Origin: Pedobacter aquae
Lineage (GTDB): Bacteria; Bacteroidota; Bacteroidia; Sphingobacteriales; Sphingobacteriaceae
Direction of reading: 5' to 3'
Assembly: GCF_008195825.1 (NCBI RefSeq)
Contig: NZ_CP043329.1
Span: forward strand, 2,480,001 to 2,544,000
DNA: 64,000 bases
Part shown: positions 27,471-36,103 of the stretch, in pieces
Numbering within the stretch: position 1 is the stretch's first letter
Layout: the number at the start of each line of letters is the position of its first letter
Translations under genes and position numbers: made by a program
The notes under the pieces: model-generated
Seen by the model: only the letters and a program-made list of their open reading frames with translations
The model's database searches: none
What the model was told of the DNA's origin: nothing

Positions 27471-30275
27471 TTAATCTACTTTAGCAGTTTTAGCGGTCGA
27501 CGCTTTTTTTACTACTTCTTTAACTTGCTCTGTATTTTTTATCTCGAAAGCCTTAGCTACAATAGCAGCTTGCTCTGCTAAGTGTAATTTAGCGAAACCT
27601 GTTGCAGGGCTGCTGCTAGGTTTCCTAGAAATTACATCAAAATCAAATTTAGATTTTCTAAACACTCTGCTGATGAATGGCCAAGCTCCCATGTTTTCCG
27701 GTTCTTCTTGCACCCAAACAAACTCGGCATTGCTATATTTCTCTCTAATTTTATCTAACTGCGCAAAAGGAGTAGGATACATTTGCTCTAATCTTACTAC
27801 GGCAATATCCTTACTGTTTAATTTTTCTTTCTCCTCTTGTAAATCGTAGAAGATTTTACCTGTACAAATTAAAACACGCTTAACTTCTTTAGCTTTTGCT
27901 GTTGCATCATCTATAACTTCTTGGAATTTACTATTTGTAAAATCTTCTAAAGGAGAAACACATTTAGGGAATCTTAACAAACTCTTAGGTGTAAATACTA
28001 CTAAAGGCTTGCGAATTTCTCTTTTTAACTGGCGACGTAATACATGGAAGAATTGAGCTGGTGTTGTACAGTTTACAACGCTCATGTTATACTCGGCGCA
28101 AAGCTCTAAGAAACGCTCTACCCTTGCAGAAGAGTGTTCTGGACCTTGACCTTCGTAACCATGTGGCAATAACATGACCAAACCATTAGCTCTTTGCCAT
28201 TTGGTTTCTGCTGATGAAATATACTGGTCAATAATAATTTGCGCACCATTAAAGAAATCTCCAAATTGTGCCTCCCAAATGGTTAAAGCATAAGGATTAG
28301 CCATGGCATAACCATACTCAAAACCTAATACACCATATTCTGAAAGGTGAGAGTTATATATCTCAAAAGGAGCTTGTTTTTCTGATACTTGAGTTAAAGG
28401 AGTGTATTCTTCTTCAGAATCTTCTACTTTAACTACCGCATGACGGTGAGAGAAAGTACCTCTTTCAACATCTTGGCCGCTTATTCTTACTCGGTTACCT
28501 TCATTAACTAAAGAACCGTAAGCCATTAACTCGCCCATAGCCCAATCAAAAACTTGGGTTTCTTCAACCATTTTCTTACGCTCTTTAAACAAGCGGTCTA
28601 CTTTTGATAAGAATTTCTTATCAGTTGGTAAATCGGTAATTTTAGAAGCTATTTTTAAGAAAGTGTCTTTATCTACACTTGTATCAGGAGATGATGCAAA
28701 ATCTTCTTCTTTAGAGAATCTTACTTCTGTCCATGCACCAGAGAAAACTGGATTGATTGGAGCACCTTCATCTTCTTTTGATTCATTTAACCTTTCTTGT
28801 AAAAGATCTCTGAATTCTTTATCCATTTGCTTTGCCAAATTGGCATCAACAGCCCCAGAAACTTTAAGTTTTTCAAGATAAATCTCTCTAGGGTTTGGAT
28901 GCTTCTCTATGGTTTTATAAAGTAATGGCTGCGTGAATCTTGGCTCATCAGACTCGTTATGTCCATATCTTCTGTAGCATAAAATATCTATAAATACATC
29001 GTTATGGAAACGCTGACGATATTCCATCGCCATATTGATAGCATAAACTACTGCCTCAGGATCATCACCATTAACGTGAAATACTGGCGATAACGTAACT
29101 TTTGCAATATCTGTACAGTAAGTTGATGAACGAGCATCTTTAAAGTTAGTGGTAAAACCTACTTGGTTATTGATAACCAAATGGATAGTACCGCCTGTTT
29201 TATAAGCATCTAACTTTGCCATTTGTAAAACCTCGTAAACCAAACCTTGACCGGCTACAGAGGCATCACCATGTATCAAAATAGGAGCAATTTTTTTATA
29301 ATCGCTACCGTATTTCATATCCATTTTAGATCTTGATAGACCTTCTACAATAGCGCCAACAGTTTCTAAGTGAGAAGGGTTAGGACAAAGGCTTAAATGA
29401 ACTTTATTATTGTTAGACGTTTCTACATCGGTAGAAAAACCCATGTGGTACTTAACATCCCCACCAAAAGGTAAATCTTTATTGTATTTACCATCAAACT
29501 CAGAGAAAATGTCTTTATAAGTTTTACCCATAATATTGGCTAAAACATTTAAACGACCACGGTGAGCCATTCCAATAACAAATTCCTGAATACCTAAATC
29601 GGCACCTTTTTCTATAACAGAATCTAAAGCTGGTATTAAAGATTCTGCACCTTCTAAAGAAAAACGTTTCTGGCCTAAGAATTTAGTACCTAAGAAACTT
29701 TCAAAAACTACCGCTTGATTAAGTTTTTGTAAAATTCTTTTTTTCTTATCGGTATCAAAATTAGGAAGGTTACGACTAGATTCCATACGCTCCTCAAACC
29801 ATTTAAATTTGATAGGATTACGCATGTATCTGTACTCAACACCTATAGATTGGCAATAGGTATCTTCTAATAATTGATAGATGTCTCTCAGTTTTGCAGG
29901 GCCTAAACCAACCTCTACACCTGCATTAAATACGGTATCTAAATCAGCATCTGTAAAACCAAAAGTTTCTATTCCCTTACCAGGATAATATTTTCTTCTT
30001 TCTCTTACTGGGTTTGTTTTGGTAAACAAATGGCCTCTTGTACGATAGCCATTAATCATGTTTAAAACATTAATTTCTTTTAATACATGATCTGGTGTTG
30101 AATTTACAGATACGTTTTCGGTGTTGCTACCGTCTGCTGCCTGCTGACCAAAATCAAATCCTTCGAAAAATTTCTGCCAGCCAAAATCTACTGATTGAGG
30201 ATCTTCTTTATATGATTGATAAAGGGAATCTATATAGGCCGAATCTGCGTTACTTAGGTATGAAAAACTATCCAT
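27471..30275 (-). CDS. sucA: 2-oxoglutarate dehydrogenase E1 component
   Basis: Thiamine-diphosphate enzyme of 934 residues that decarboxylates 2-oxoglutarate and succinylates the E2 lipoyl group. Recognisable segments are SYLSNADSAYIDSLYQSYKEDP at the N-terminus, VIGMAHRGRLNVLANIMGK, HGDASVAGQGLVYEVLQMA, GDDPEAVVYAINMA, CYRRYGHNESDEP and, near the C-terminus, LLPHGYEGQGPEHSSAR. It is the first gene of a two-gene operon with odhB. The shared E3 subunit is not in the window. Confidence 0.97.
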   Translation of the reverse strand: MDSFSYLSNADSAYIDSLYQSYKEDPQSVDFGWQKFFEGFDFGQQAADGSNTENVSVNSTPDHVLKEINVLNMINGYRTRGHLFTKTNPVRERRKYYPGKGIETFGFTDADLDTVFNAGVEVGLGPAKLRDIYQLLEDTYCQSIGVEYRYMRNPIKFKWFEERMESSRNLPNFDTDKKKRILQKLNQAVVFESFLGTKFLGQKRFSLEGAESLIPALDSVIEKGADLGIQEFVIGMAHRGRLNVLANIMGKTYKDIFSEFDGKYNKDLPFGGDVKYHMGFSTDVETSNNNKVHLSLCPNPSHLETVGAIVEGLSRSKMDMKYGSDYKKIAPILIHGDASVAGQGLVYEVLQMAKLDAYKTGGTIHLVINNQVGFTTNFKDARSSTYCTDIAKVTLSPVFHVNGDDPEAVVYAINMAMEYRQRFHNDVFIDILCYRRYGHNESDEPRFTQPLLYKTIEKHPNPREIYLEKLKVSGAVDANLAKQMDKEFRDLLQERLNESKEDEGAPINPVFSGAWTEVRFSKEEDFASSPDTSVDKDTFLKIASKITDLPTDKKFLSKVDRLFKERKKMVEETQVFDWAMGELMAYGSLVNEGNRVRISGQDVERGTFSHRHAVVKVEDSEEEYTPLTQVSEKQAPFEIYNSHLSEYGVLGFEYGYAMANPYALTIWEAQFGDFFNGAQIIIDQYISSAETKWQRANGLVMLLPHGYEGQGPEHSSARVERFLELCAEYNMSVVNCTTPAQFFHVLRRQLKREIRKPLVVFTPKSLLRFPKCVSPLEDFTNSKFQEVIDDATAKAKEVKRVLICTGKIFYDLQEEKEKLNSKDIAVVRLEQMYPTPFAQLDKIREKYSNAEFVWVQEEPENMGAWPFISRVFRKSKFDFDVISRKPSSSPATGFAKLHLAEQAAIVAKAFEIKNTEQVKEVVKKASTAKTAKVD

Positions 30276-30366
30276 TAAAAACTAATTCTTTATAAGGGGC
30301 AAAAGTAAAAAATAGGTTTGTAAACCACTAATTTAAAGGCTTAAATATTCAAATAATTATTTGAAA

Positions 30367-31266
30367 TTAAGAAGCTATGCTCATATTTAACTTTTCTATG
30401 ATACTTGCAAACTCTCTAATATTTTTCACAATAATAATTTTCTCTGCCTTATTGGTCTCTTGATTAGTGATTAAACTGCCTGTAAGGATTAAAGGCGTTG
30501 TACCAATAGCGGTTTTAATTTTGGAAATTGCATCATCTACATCAGTATCTGTGTTTAATACAGTTAAAACCGACAAAACGAAATCGGGTTCGTAGTAGTT
30601 TACAACTTCTGTAAGACTCTCGTAAGGAAGGTTTTGCCCTAAGTATAAAACATGGTGACCATTGCTTCTTAGCATGTATTGCGCAAACAGCAAACCTACC
30701 TGATGATGCTCATTAGGGGGTAAAAATAATATGTATCTTTTACCTTGTTTATTTGTTTTTTTATTGAATTGGGTAGTACAATAAATGATTTTCTGTTCTA
30801 TTTTATGAGTAGCAAAGTGCTCATGGGCCGGATTAATGGTGCCAACCTGCCACATAAAACCTACTTTTCTTAAAAAAGGGAAAACGATTTCGGCTACAGC
30901 AGTTTCCATTCCCATCTCTCTTATACAGGTACTTAAAATTTCATCAAACTCATCATCATCCATTTTTAACATGGCGTTAGACAACATTTGAACCTGAATA
31001 TTAGTATTGTAATGGTTTTCTTTAAGTGAGGCAACCAGTAAATTGATTTCTTCACTATTCATTTTAGAAATCTTACTGATTTTATAGCCATTCTCATTTA
31101 ATGTGGCGATGTTTAAGAACATGCACAAATCCTGATCATCGTAATAACGGATATTTGTTTCTGTACGTTTTGGCGTAAAGAAATTATAACGCTGTTCCCA
31201 TACCCTGATGGTATGGGCTTTTATACCAGTTAAGTTCTCAATATCACTAATAGAAAATCTTTTCAC
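30367..31266 (-). CDS. MerR-family regulator with cobalamin-binding domain (CarH/LitR type)
   Basis: A 299-residue predicted B12-dependent photoreceptor. The N-terminal MerR helix-turn-helix is FSISDIENLTGIKAHTIRVWEQRY. A helical domain follows with the CarH signature W-x9-EH (Trp139, Glu149, His150). The Rossmann cobalamin-binding domain carries E-x-H-x-x-G (Glu186, His188, Gly191), where the His is the lower axial cobalt ligand. In known CarH, adenosylcobalamin-bound tetramers repress in the dark and dissociate in light. The residue after the Trp is Gln140, where Thermus CarH has His132, so photochemistry may differ. It lies next to photolyase genes on the same strand and probably controls them. 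Confidence 0.9.
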   Translation of the reverse strand: MKRFSISDIENLTGIKAHTIRVWEQRYNFFTPKRTETNIRYYDDQDLCMFLNIATLNENGYKISKISKMNSEEINLLVASLKENHYNTNIQVQMLSNAMLKMDDDEFDEILSTCIREMGMETAVAEIVFPFLRKVGFMWQVGTINPAHEHFATHKIEQKIIYCTTQFNKKTNKQGKRYILFLPPNEHHQVGLLFAQYMLRSNGHHVLYLGQNLPYESLTEVVNYYEPDFVLSVLTVLNTDTDVDDAISKIKTAIGTTPLILTGSLITNQETNKAEKIIIVKNIREFASIIEKLNMSIAS

Positions 31267-31322
31267 CTTACCTGTTTTATAGCTACTCCTGCTTTAGAGT
31301 TATTGCAGTAACAAGCTAATGT

Positions 31323-31372
31323 TAAATTTGTTTAAAGAAATACAAATTTACAAGCTGTTTAGACTTTCCAAA
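31323..31372 (-). promoter_or_regulatory. Candidate promoter and operator of the MerR gene
   Basis: On the minus strand, TTTG (31372-31369), 18 bases, then TAAATTTG (31350-31343) closely fits the Bacteroidota promoter TTTG-N19-TAnnTTTG. The -7 box is one arm of a perfect 9-base inverted repeat: TAAATTTGT (31323-31331) and ACAAATTTA (31342-31350), spacer 10. A repeat across the -7 region suits autorepression by a MerR/CarH protein. It overlaps the end of the upstream photolyase gene. Confidence 0.5.
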
Positions 31373-32883
31373 TATTTTTTTGCTTGTTCTGTGATTTTTT
31401 CTTTCTCTTCGGGCTCAATTTTTTCCAAAAGCTTATACATCATAGCTACTCGCTGATTGTTTTTTAGCTTTTCTTCATGCTCCATATAAAAGTTCCAATA
31501 CAAGCTATTGAATGGACAAGCTTTACTACCATGTCTCTTCCCCTTATCGTAAAAACAACTTTTGCAGTAATTACTCATCTTATCAATATAATTGGCTGAT
31601 GATACATAAGGTTTACTACCCACAATTCCTCCGTCTGCAAATTGGCTCATCCCTCTGGTATTGGTAATTTGAACCCATTCAACAGCATCAGCATAAGTAC
31701 CTAAAAACCAATAATCAACTTCAGTTGGATGTATACCTGCCAACAAGGTGAAATTTCCAATCACCATTAAACGCTGTATATGATGGGCATAAGCATTTTC
31801 TAAAGAATTAGATATGCAGTGTTTTAGGCAATTCATTTTTACTTTTCCATCCCAAAACCATTGCGGTAATGTGCCAGAATAATTGAAGAAGTTTTTTTCT
31901 TTGAAAGCAGGCATTTCTACCCAATATATCCCCCTCATATACTCTCGCCACCCTATAACCTGTCTTGTAAAACCTTCTACTTGAGCTATAGTAATACTAT
32001 GTTGGTGCAACTCCCAATACTTAATAACCTGTTGTACAACCTCGCTGGGGCTGATGATTTTTAAATTGAGTACAAAAGATAATCTGGAGTGGAAAAGTGT
32101 TACATGCTCTTTTAGCATAGCATCTTCATAAGTACCAAAAGCTGGCAAAAGTTCCTCGCAAAAATAATCTAATAGGGCAAAAGCTTCCTGCCTACCAACC
32201 GGATAATCAAATTCCTTTTTGTTGATTTCTCCCATATAGGGAACTTCCATTTTGTCTAGTACAGCCACCAACTCGGTTACATCTCTTTTGAAAAGTAATG
32301 GTTCTTTTAATGAAGTTTTGCCATCATATTTTTTCCTATTCTCCGCATCAAAATTCCATTGGCCTCCTATGGGATTTAGCTGGCTATCTACCAATATTTG
32401 GTGCTTCTTACGCATATAACGGTAGAAATTTTCCATCAGGTATTGCTTCTTTCCCCTAAAAAAATCTCTGACCTCATTTCTTGAAGTTAGGAAGTGGTGG
32501 GTATCGTAAACTTTGCTTTCTTTAAAGTCTTTTTGAATTTCTTTTAACGTTTCGTCTAGTCTTAATTCATCTGGTAATTGGTATTCTAACTTTTTAATAT
32601 TGAGCTTTTGCTTAAGCCAAAGTAGGTTTTCTTTAAAATCTTGCTGATTTTCTGTGCTATCCAGATAAAAGTAAATGACATGATGCCCTTGTTGTTTAAG
32701 GCTTAAGGCGAAATGCCTCATATTAAGGAAGAAGCCAATAATTTTTTGGATATGATGCTTCACATATAATTGTTCTGGCATAATTTCCATCATCACATAA
32801 GTGACATCCTTTTGCTTATCAGCAAACCAAGGATGTTGCAAATTGAGTTGATCTCCTAAAATTAACCTTAAGGTTTTAGACAT
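31348..32883 (-). CDS. Cryptochrome/photolyase-related protein, FeS-BCP type
   Basis: A 511-residue photolyase-superfamily protein of the iron-sulfur bacterial cryptochrome/photolyase class, members of which repair (6-4) photoproducts. It starts LRLILGDQLNLQHPWF, as this class does. The FAD domain carries GFTRQVIGWREYMRGIYW and THPTEVDYWFLGTYADAVEWV-like features. C-terminal cysteines (a MNCLKHC segment, YCKSC and KACPF) fit the [4Fe-4S] ligands. The gene follows the DASH cryptochrome in the same direction with a 207-base gap, and the MerR regulator is downstream. In the gap AATGCAA (32901-32907) and TTGCATT (32915-32921) form a perfect 7-base inverted repeat near the start. Confidence 0.93.
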   Translation of the reverse strand: MSKTLRLILGDQLNLQHPWFADKQKDVTYVMMEIMPEQLYVKHHIQKIIGFFLNMRHFALSLKQQGHHVIYFYLDSTENQQDFKENLLWLKQKLNIKKLEYQLPDELRLDETLKEIQKDFKESKVYDTHHFLTSRNEVRDFFRGKKQYLMENFYRYMRKKHQILVDSQLNPIGGQWNFDAENRKKYDGKTSLKEPLLFKRDVTELVAVLDKMEVPYMGEINKKEFDYPVGRQEAFALLDYFCEELLPAFGTYEDAMLKEHVTLFHSRLSFVLNLKIISPSEVVQQVIKYWELHQHSITIAQVEGFTRQVIGWREYMRGIYWVEMPAFKEKNFFNYSGTLPQWFWDGKVKMNCLKHCISNSLENAYAHHIQRLMVIGNFTLLAGIHPTEVDYWFLGTYADAVEWVQITNTRGMSQFADGGIVGSKPYVSSANYIDKMSNYCKSCFYDKGKRHGSKACPFNSLYWNFYMEHEEKLKNNQRVAMMYKLLEKIEPEEKEKITEQAKKYLESLNSL

Positions 32884-33090
32884 GTAAAGTCAACATGGAA
32901 AATGCAATTTGGTTTTGCATTATTTTATTGAAGTTAGAACAGGCGGATGATTAAATCTAAATTATTGATTTACGGTATTTTTTAGGCAAAATTCAGATTA
33001 AAGAATGACTCCTATCTTAATCGGGATGAGATGAAATAAGTAGGAATTGCTTCGCTTCATTCACAAGGAACAAGCTCATCAATAATTCAA

Positions 33091-34434
33091 TCACATATAA
33101 TTTTCATGTACAATTTCTGAGCTACGTTCAGAAAGTTCTGGTAGCCATAGCTTTACGTATTCGCCTTTGGGGTCGTATTCTTTAGCTTGCTTTGGAATGT
33201 TGAAGTACCTATCCTCTCTAGGGTCATTACCTACACCTGCAACATAAGCCCAATTTCCCCAATTACTTGCAGGACTATAATCTACCAGTTTCTCTTCAAA
33301 ATAGGCCGCTCCCCAAGTCCAGTTTACGTTTAAGTCTTTCACTAAATAAGAAGCTACATTTTGTCTTCCTCTATTACTCATGAACCCTGTTAAGTTCAAT
33401 TCTCTCATATTAGCGTCTACGAAAGGAACTCCGGTTTTACCGGCTTTCCATTTCTCAAAAAGCTCTTCTTGGTTAGGTGCTAAATCCTGAGATTTCCCCT
33501 TCACCCCTTCTTGAATAAAGTATTGTGTGCCATGTTTTTTAAACATGAAACGGAAATAATCTCTCCAAAGCAATTCAAAAATTAGCCAATAAGTAGAATC
33601 ATTAGCCCCACGTTCTTTCTCATATTTTTTTACTTCCCAATAAACTTCTCTAGGCGAAACGCACCCAGCAGCCAACCAAGGAGATAGTTTAGAACTATAA
33701 TCGGCACCTATTAAGCCATTTCTGGTGATTTTATATTGCTTTAGAAAATCGGTCTCCCACAAATAATAGTTTAACCTTTTTAAGCCTTCAGTTTCGCCAC
33801 CTATAAAATTTATAGCTCTGCGTTGATCTGGCTGAAACTCTTCAAAACCTAAATCTTGAAGCGTAGGAATCTCCGTTTGTTCTAAATGAAGAGGAACTAC
33901 AATTTTTTCTGGCGTAGCAAATACAGAACGTATTTGCCCTTCTTTTTCTGCTTTTTTCCTGAATTTGGTAAATACATCAGGAATATCTTTTATAGGAAAA
34001 GGTAAATCTTCTTTGTGATATAAAGTATGGCCAATAAAATGCTTCAGGTTGGTTTGGCTTTTCCATAGCGCATCTTCAACTAAAGAAGAAATTTTAGTTT
34101 CCTCAGAAGCTACCTCTCTATGGTGATAAACCTCATCTACTTGATGTTTTTTAACTATTTCTGGAAGTATTTCTTCCGGTAAACCGGTATACACCATTAA
34201 GTCTCCACCTAATTTTTGTAACGAAAGTCTTAAATCTGTAACGCTTTCAATGGTAAACTGAGCTCTAAAAACACCGGTTTTTTGTGTTTGATAAACAGAC
34301 TGCGTGTAATAACGAGTATCAAAAATATAGACAGGAAGAATTTTGGCACCTTTTAAAGTAGCTTCAAGCAATATTTCATTGTCATGAATACGTAGATCAT
34401 TCCTGAACCAAACTAATATCGTTTTACCACTCAT
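33091..34434 (-). CDS. DASH-family cryptochrome
   Basis: A 447-residue flavoprotein of the CRY-DASH class, which can repair single-stranded or looped DNA dimers and may also signal. The N-terminus is ILVWFRNDLRIHDNEIL. The C-terminal FAD domain has ELLWRDYFRFMFKKHG, GVPFVDANMRELNLTGFMSNRGRQ, VNWTWGAAYFEEKLVDY, WGNWAYVAGVGNDPREDRYF and NIPKQAKEYDPKGEY, diagnostic of CRY-DASH. The DUF2256 gene lies directly upstream on the same strand, with a 38-base gap, so they are probably co-transcribed. Confidence 0.96.
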   Translation of the reverse strand: MSGKTILVWFRNDLRIHDNEILLEATLKGAKILPVYIFDTRYYTQSVYQTQKTGVFRAQFTIESVTDLRLSLQKLGGDLMVYTGLPEEILPEIVKKHQVDEVYHHREVASEETKISSLVEDALWKSQTNLKHFIGHTLYHKEDLPFPIKDIPDVFTKFRKKAEKEGQIRSVFATPEKIVVPLHLEQTEIPTLQDLGFEEFQPDQRRAINFIGGETEGLKRLNYYLWETDFLKQYKITRNGLIGADYSSKLSPWLAAGCVSPREVYWEVKKYEKERGANDSTYWLIFELLWRDYFRFMFKKHGTQYFIQEGVKGKSQDLAPNQEELFEKWKAGKTGVPFVDANMRELNLTGFMSNRGRQNVASYLVKDLNVNWTWGAAYFEEKLVDYSPASNWGNWAYVAGVGNDPREDRYFNIPKQAKEYDPKGEYVKLWLPELSERSSEIVHENYM

Positions 34435-34472
34435 ATCAAGGTTTATAATTTAAAATGCCTGCAATTTGGTTA

Positions 34473-34625
34473 TTATTTCATATTTCGGCAACATTCTGAG
34501 CAATATTTTACTTCTTCCCAACATTTTTCCCACTTTTTACGCCAAGAGAAAGGCTTATGGCAAGAAATACAAAGCTTTGATGGTAAATGAGCCTTACTAA
34601 TAACTTTACCGCTTTTGTTCTTCAT
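34473..34625 (-). CDS. DUF2256 small zinc-ribbon-like protein
   Basis: A 50-residue ORF starting at the ATG at 34625 and stopping at 34473. The translation runs [19 protein letters not shown], then [17 protein letters not shown], then [14 protein letters not shown]. This matches DUF2256, small proteins with two Cys pairs (CxxC and CxxC/CC) that probably bind zinc. DUF2256 genes recur next to CRY-DASH genes, as here. Function is unknown. It is divergent from the TIGR03643 gene, with only 40 bases between the starts. Confidence 0.85.
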   Translation of the reverse strand: MKNKSGKVISKAHLPSKLCISCHKPFSWRKKWEKCWEEVKYCSECCRNMK

Positions 34626-34665
34626 GATGTTTAAACAATAAAATACTTCGGATGTTTAAAACATA
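34626..34665. promoter_or_regulatory. Divergent 40-base control region with GATGTTTAAA repeats
   Basis: The whole gap between the divergent DUF2256 and TIGR03643 starts. GATGTTTAAACA (34626-34637, containing the palindrome TGTTTAAACA) and GATGTTTAAAACA (34651-34663) are direct near-copies 25 bases apart. The compact space suggests one shared regulatory site. Confidence 0.4.
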
Positions 34666-34953
34666 ATGAAACAAGATTTTAAACACTTTAGTCAAGTAGA
34701 TATTGATAGAATTATAGAGATGGCCTGGGAAGACCGCACTCCTTTTGAAGCTATAGCTTATCAGTTTAAACTATCAGAACAAGAGGTGATTAGGCTAATG
34801 AGAAGAGAGCTCAAACCGTCAAGCTGGAGACTTTGGAGAGAGCGAGCTCACCAGGTTTCTATCAAACATCAAAAGAAAAGAGAGCAAGACGTAAGCCGCT
34901 TTAAATGTTCATTGCAACGTCAAATTACGTTAAACAAAATCTCTAAGCGATAA
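34666..34953 (+). CDS. TIGR03643-family small basic protein
   Basis: A 95-residue basic protein. Residues 10-45 (DIDRIIEMAWEDRTPFEAIA, then FKLSEQEVIRLMRREL) form a helix-turn-helix-like unit, and SSWRLWRERAHQVSIKHQKKRE follows. This matches TIGR03643, a short family of unknown function often found near CRY-DASH and DUF2256 genes. A role in DNA binding is possible from the fold and charge, but is inference. The last 15 residues are basic. Confidence 0.8.
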   Translation: MKQDFKHFSQVDIDRIIEMAWEDRTPFEAIAYQFKLSEQEVIRLMRRELKPSSWRLWRERAHQVSIKHQKKREQDVSRFKCSLQRQITLNKISKR

Positions 34954-34964
34954 TCTATCGTACA

Positions 34965-34998
34965 TTTGTTTAAGAAATATCTATAAAAGTTAAACAAA
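34965..34998. promoter_or_regulatory. Inverted repeat TTTGTTTAA/TTAAACAAA upstream of PTPS
   Basis: TTTGTTTAA (34965-34973) and TTAAACAAA (34990-34998) form a perfect 9-base inverted repeat with a 16-base spacer, 27 bases before the PTPS ATG. TACATTTG (34961-34968) fits the -7 consensus and overlaps the left arm. A further TTAAACAAA lies at 34930-34938. The 9-mer also occurs upstream of the FKBP gene (23126-23134), so specificity is unproven. Confidence 0.35.
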
Positions 34999-35024
34999 AC
35001 TACATCCTTGATGTTAAACTTACA

Positions 35025-35438
35025 ATGAAACAGAAAATAGCCGTTTACAGAAAAGAACATTTTAATGCCGCACACAGACTTCATAACCCTTTGTGGAGTG
35101 ATGAAGAAAACAAAAAAGTTTTTGGCAAGTGTAATAATCCCAGCTTCCACGGCCATAATTATGAACTTATCGTAAAAGTTATAGGCTACACCGATGAGCA
35201 AACAGGTTATTTGGTAGATATGAAAATCTTATCAGACATTATCCAAGAGCATGTTGTAGAAAAATTTGACCATAAGAACCTCAATTTAGATGTGGCAGAG
35301 TTTAAAGACTTAAACCCTACTGCAGAAAATATTGCCATGGTAATTTGGAATATACTAAGAGCGCAAATAGACAATGCGCTAGATCTTTATGTTACACTTT
35401 TTGAAACTGAAAGAAACTATGTTGAGTACCCAGCTTAA
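35025..35438 (+). CDS. 6-pyruvoyl-tetrahydropterin synthase-like protein (PTPS/QueD family)
   Basis: A 137-residue zinc enzyme of the PTPS family that acts on dihydroneopterin triphosphate. HFNAAHRL gives the first zinc histidine. GKCNNPSFHGHNY holds the catalytic Cys and the HGH pair, and FDHKNLN is the Asp-His element. The C-terminal ETERNYVEY carries the substrate-binding Glu. The GKCNNP motif resembles the biopterin-type synthase more than typical QueD. With folE and an SDR directly downstream, a pterin cofactor pathway is likelier than queuosine, but this is inference. Confidence 0.88.
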   Translation: MKQKIAVYRKEHFNAAHRLHNPLWSDEENKKVFGKCNNPSFHGHNYELIVKVIGYTDEQTGYLVDMKILSDIIQEHVVEKFDHKNLNLDVAEFKDLNPTAENIAMVIWNILRAQIDNALDLYVTLFETERNYVEYPA

Positions 35439-36102
35439 ACCACTAAAAAAAGATTTACTAACCCATTTTGAGGAGTTAGGCGATGAACATATTGGCACTT
35501 CTTACGATACACCGCTAAGAGACGATGCCTTTGATTTAGATGATGATGTTAAAATAGACCAGATTGCCCATCATTTTAAGCATATTATGGATATTTTAGG
35601 TCTTGATCTTACTGATGATAGCCTAAGAGGTACTCCGCAAAGAGTAGCTAAAATGTATGTGAAAGAAATTTTCAAAGGTTTAAATCCGGCTAATAAGCCT
35701 GATATGAAGCTGTTTGATAATAAATACCAGTACAATCAAATGCTGGTAGAAAAAAATATCACTTTATACAGCAATTGCGAGCATCATTTTGTACCTATTA
35801 TAGGTAGAGCACATGTAGCTTACATTAGCAATGGTAAAGTAATTGGCTTATCAAAGCTTAACAGAATTGTTCAATATTATGCGCAAAGACCGCAAGTACA
35901 AGAACGCTTAACCATGCAAATTGCTAACGAGCTAAAGCAAGCTTTAGGTACAGAAGATGTAGCTGTTGTTATTGATGCTACACACTTATGTGTTTCATCT
36001 AGAGGGATTAAAGATGTGCAAAGTTCAACAGTTACTGCAGAATACGGTGGTAAGTTTTTGGATATTGATACCCGTAATGAATTTTTAAAACACATAGGAT
36101 AA
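35419..36102 (+). CDS. folE: GTP cyclohydrolase I
   Basis: Converts GTP to 7,8-dihydroneopterin triphosphate, the first step of folate and biopterin synthesis. Visible motifs are GTPQRVAKMYVKEIF, SNCEHHFVPIIGRAHVAYI with the zinc and catalytic Cys and His residues, GLSKLNRIVQYYAQRPQVQERLT and TATHLCVSSRGI-like DATHLCVSSRG. From ATG 35419 it overlaps the PTPS end by 20 bases; an upstream ATG at 35389 is less likely. The product length is about 227. Its pairing with photolyases suggests supply of a pterin antenna or related cofactor. Confidence 0.95.
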   Translation: MLSTQLKPLKKDLLTHFEELGDEHIGTSYDTPLRDDAFDLDDDVKIDQIAHHFKHIMDILGLDLTDDSLRGTPQRVAKMYVKEIFKGLNPANKPDMKLFDNKYQYNQMLVEKNITLYSNCEHHFVPIIGRAHVAYISNGKVIGLSKLNRIVQYYAQRPQVQERLTMQIANELKQALGTEDVAVVIDATHLCVSSRGIKDVQSSTVTAEYGGKFLDIDTRNEFLKHIG

Positions 36103-36103
36103 C

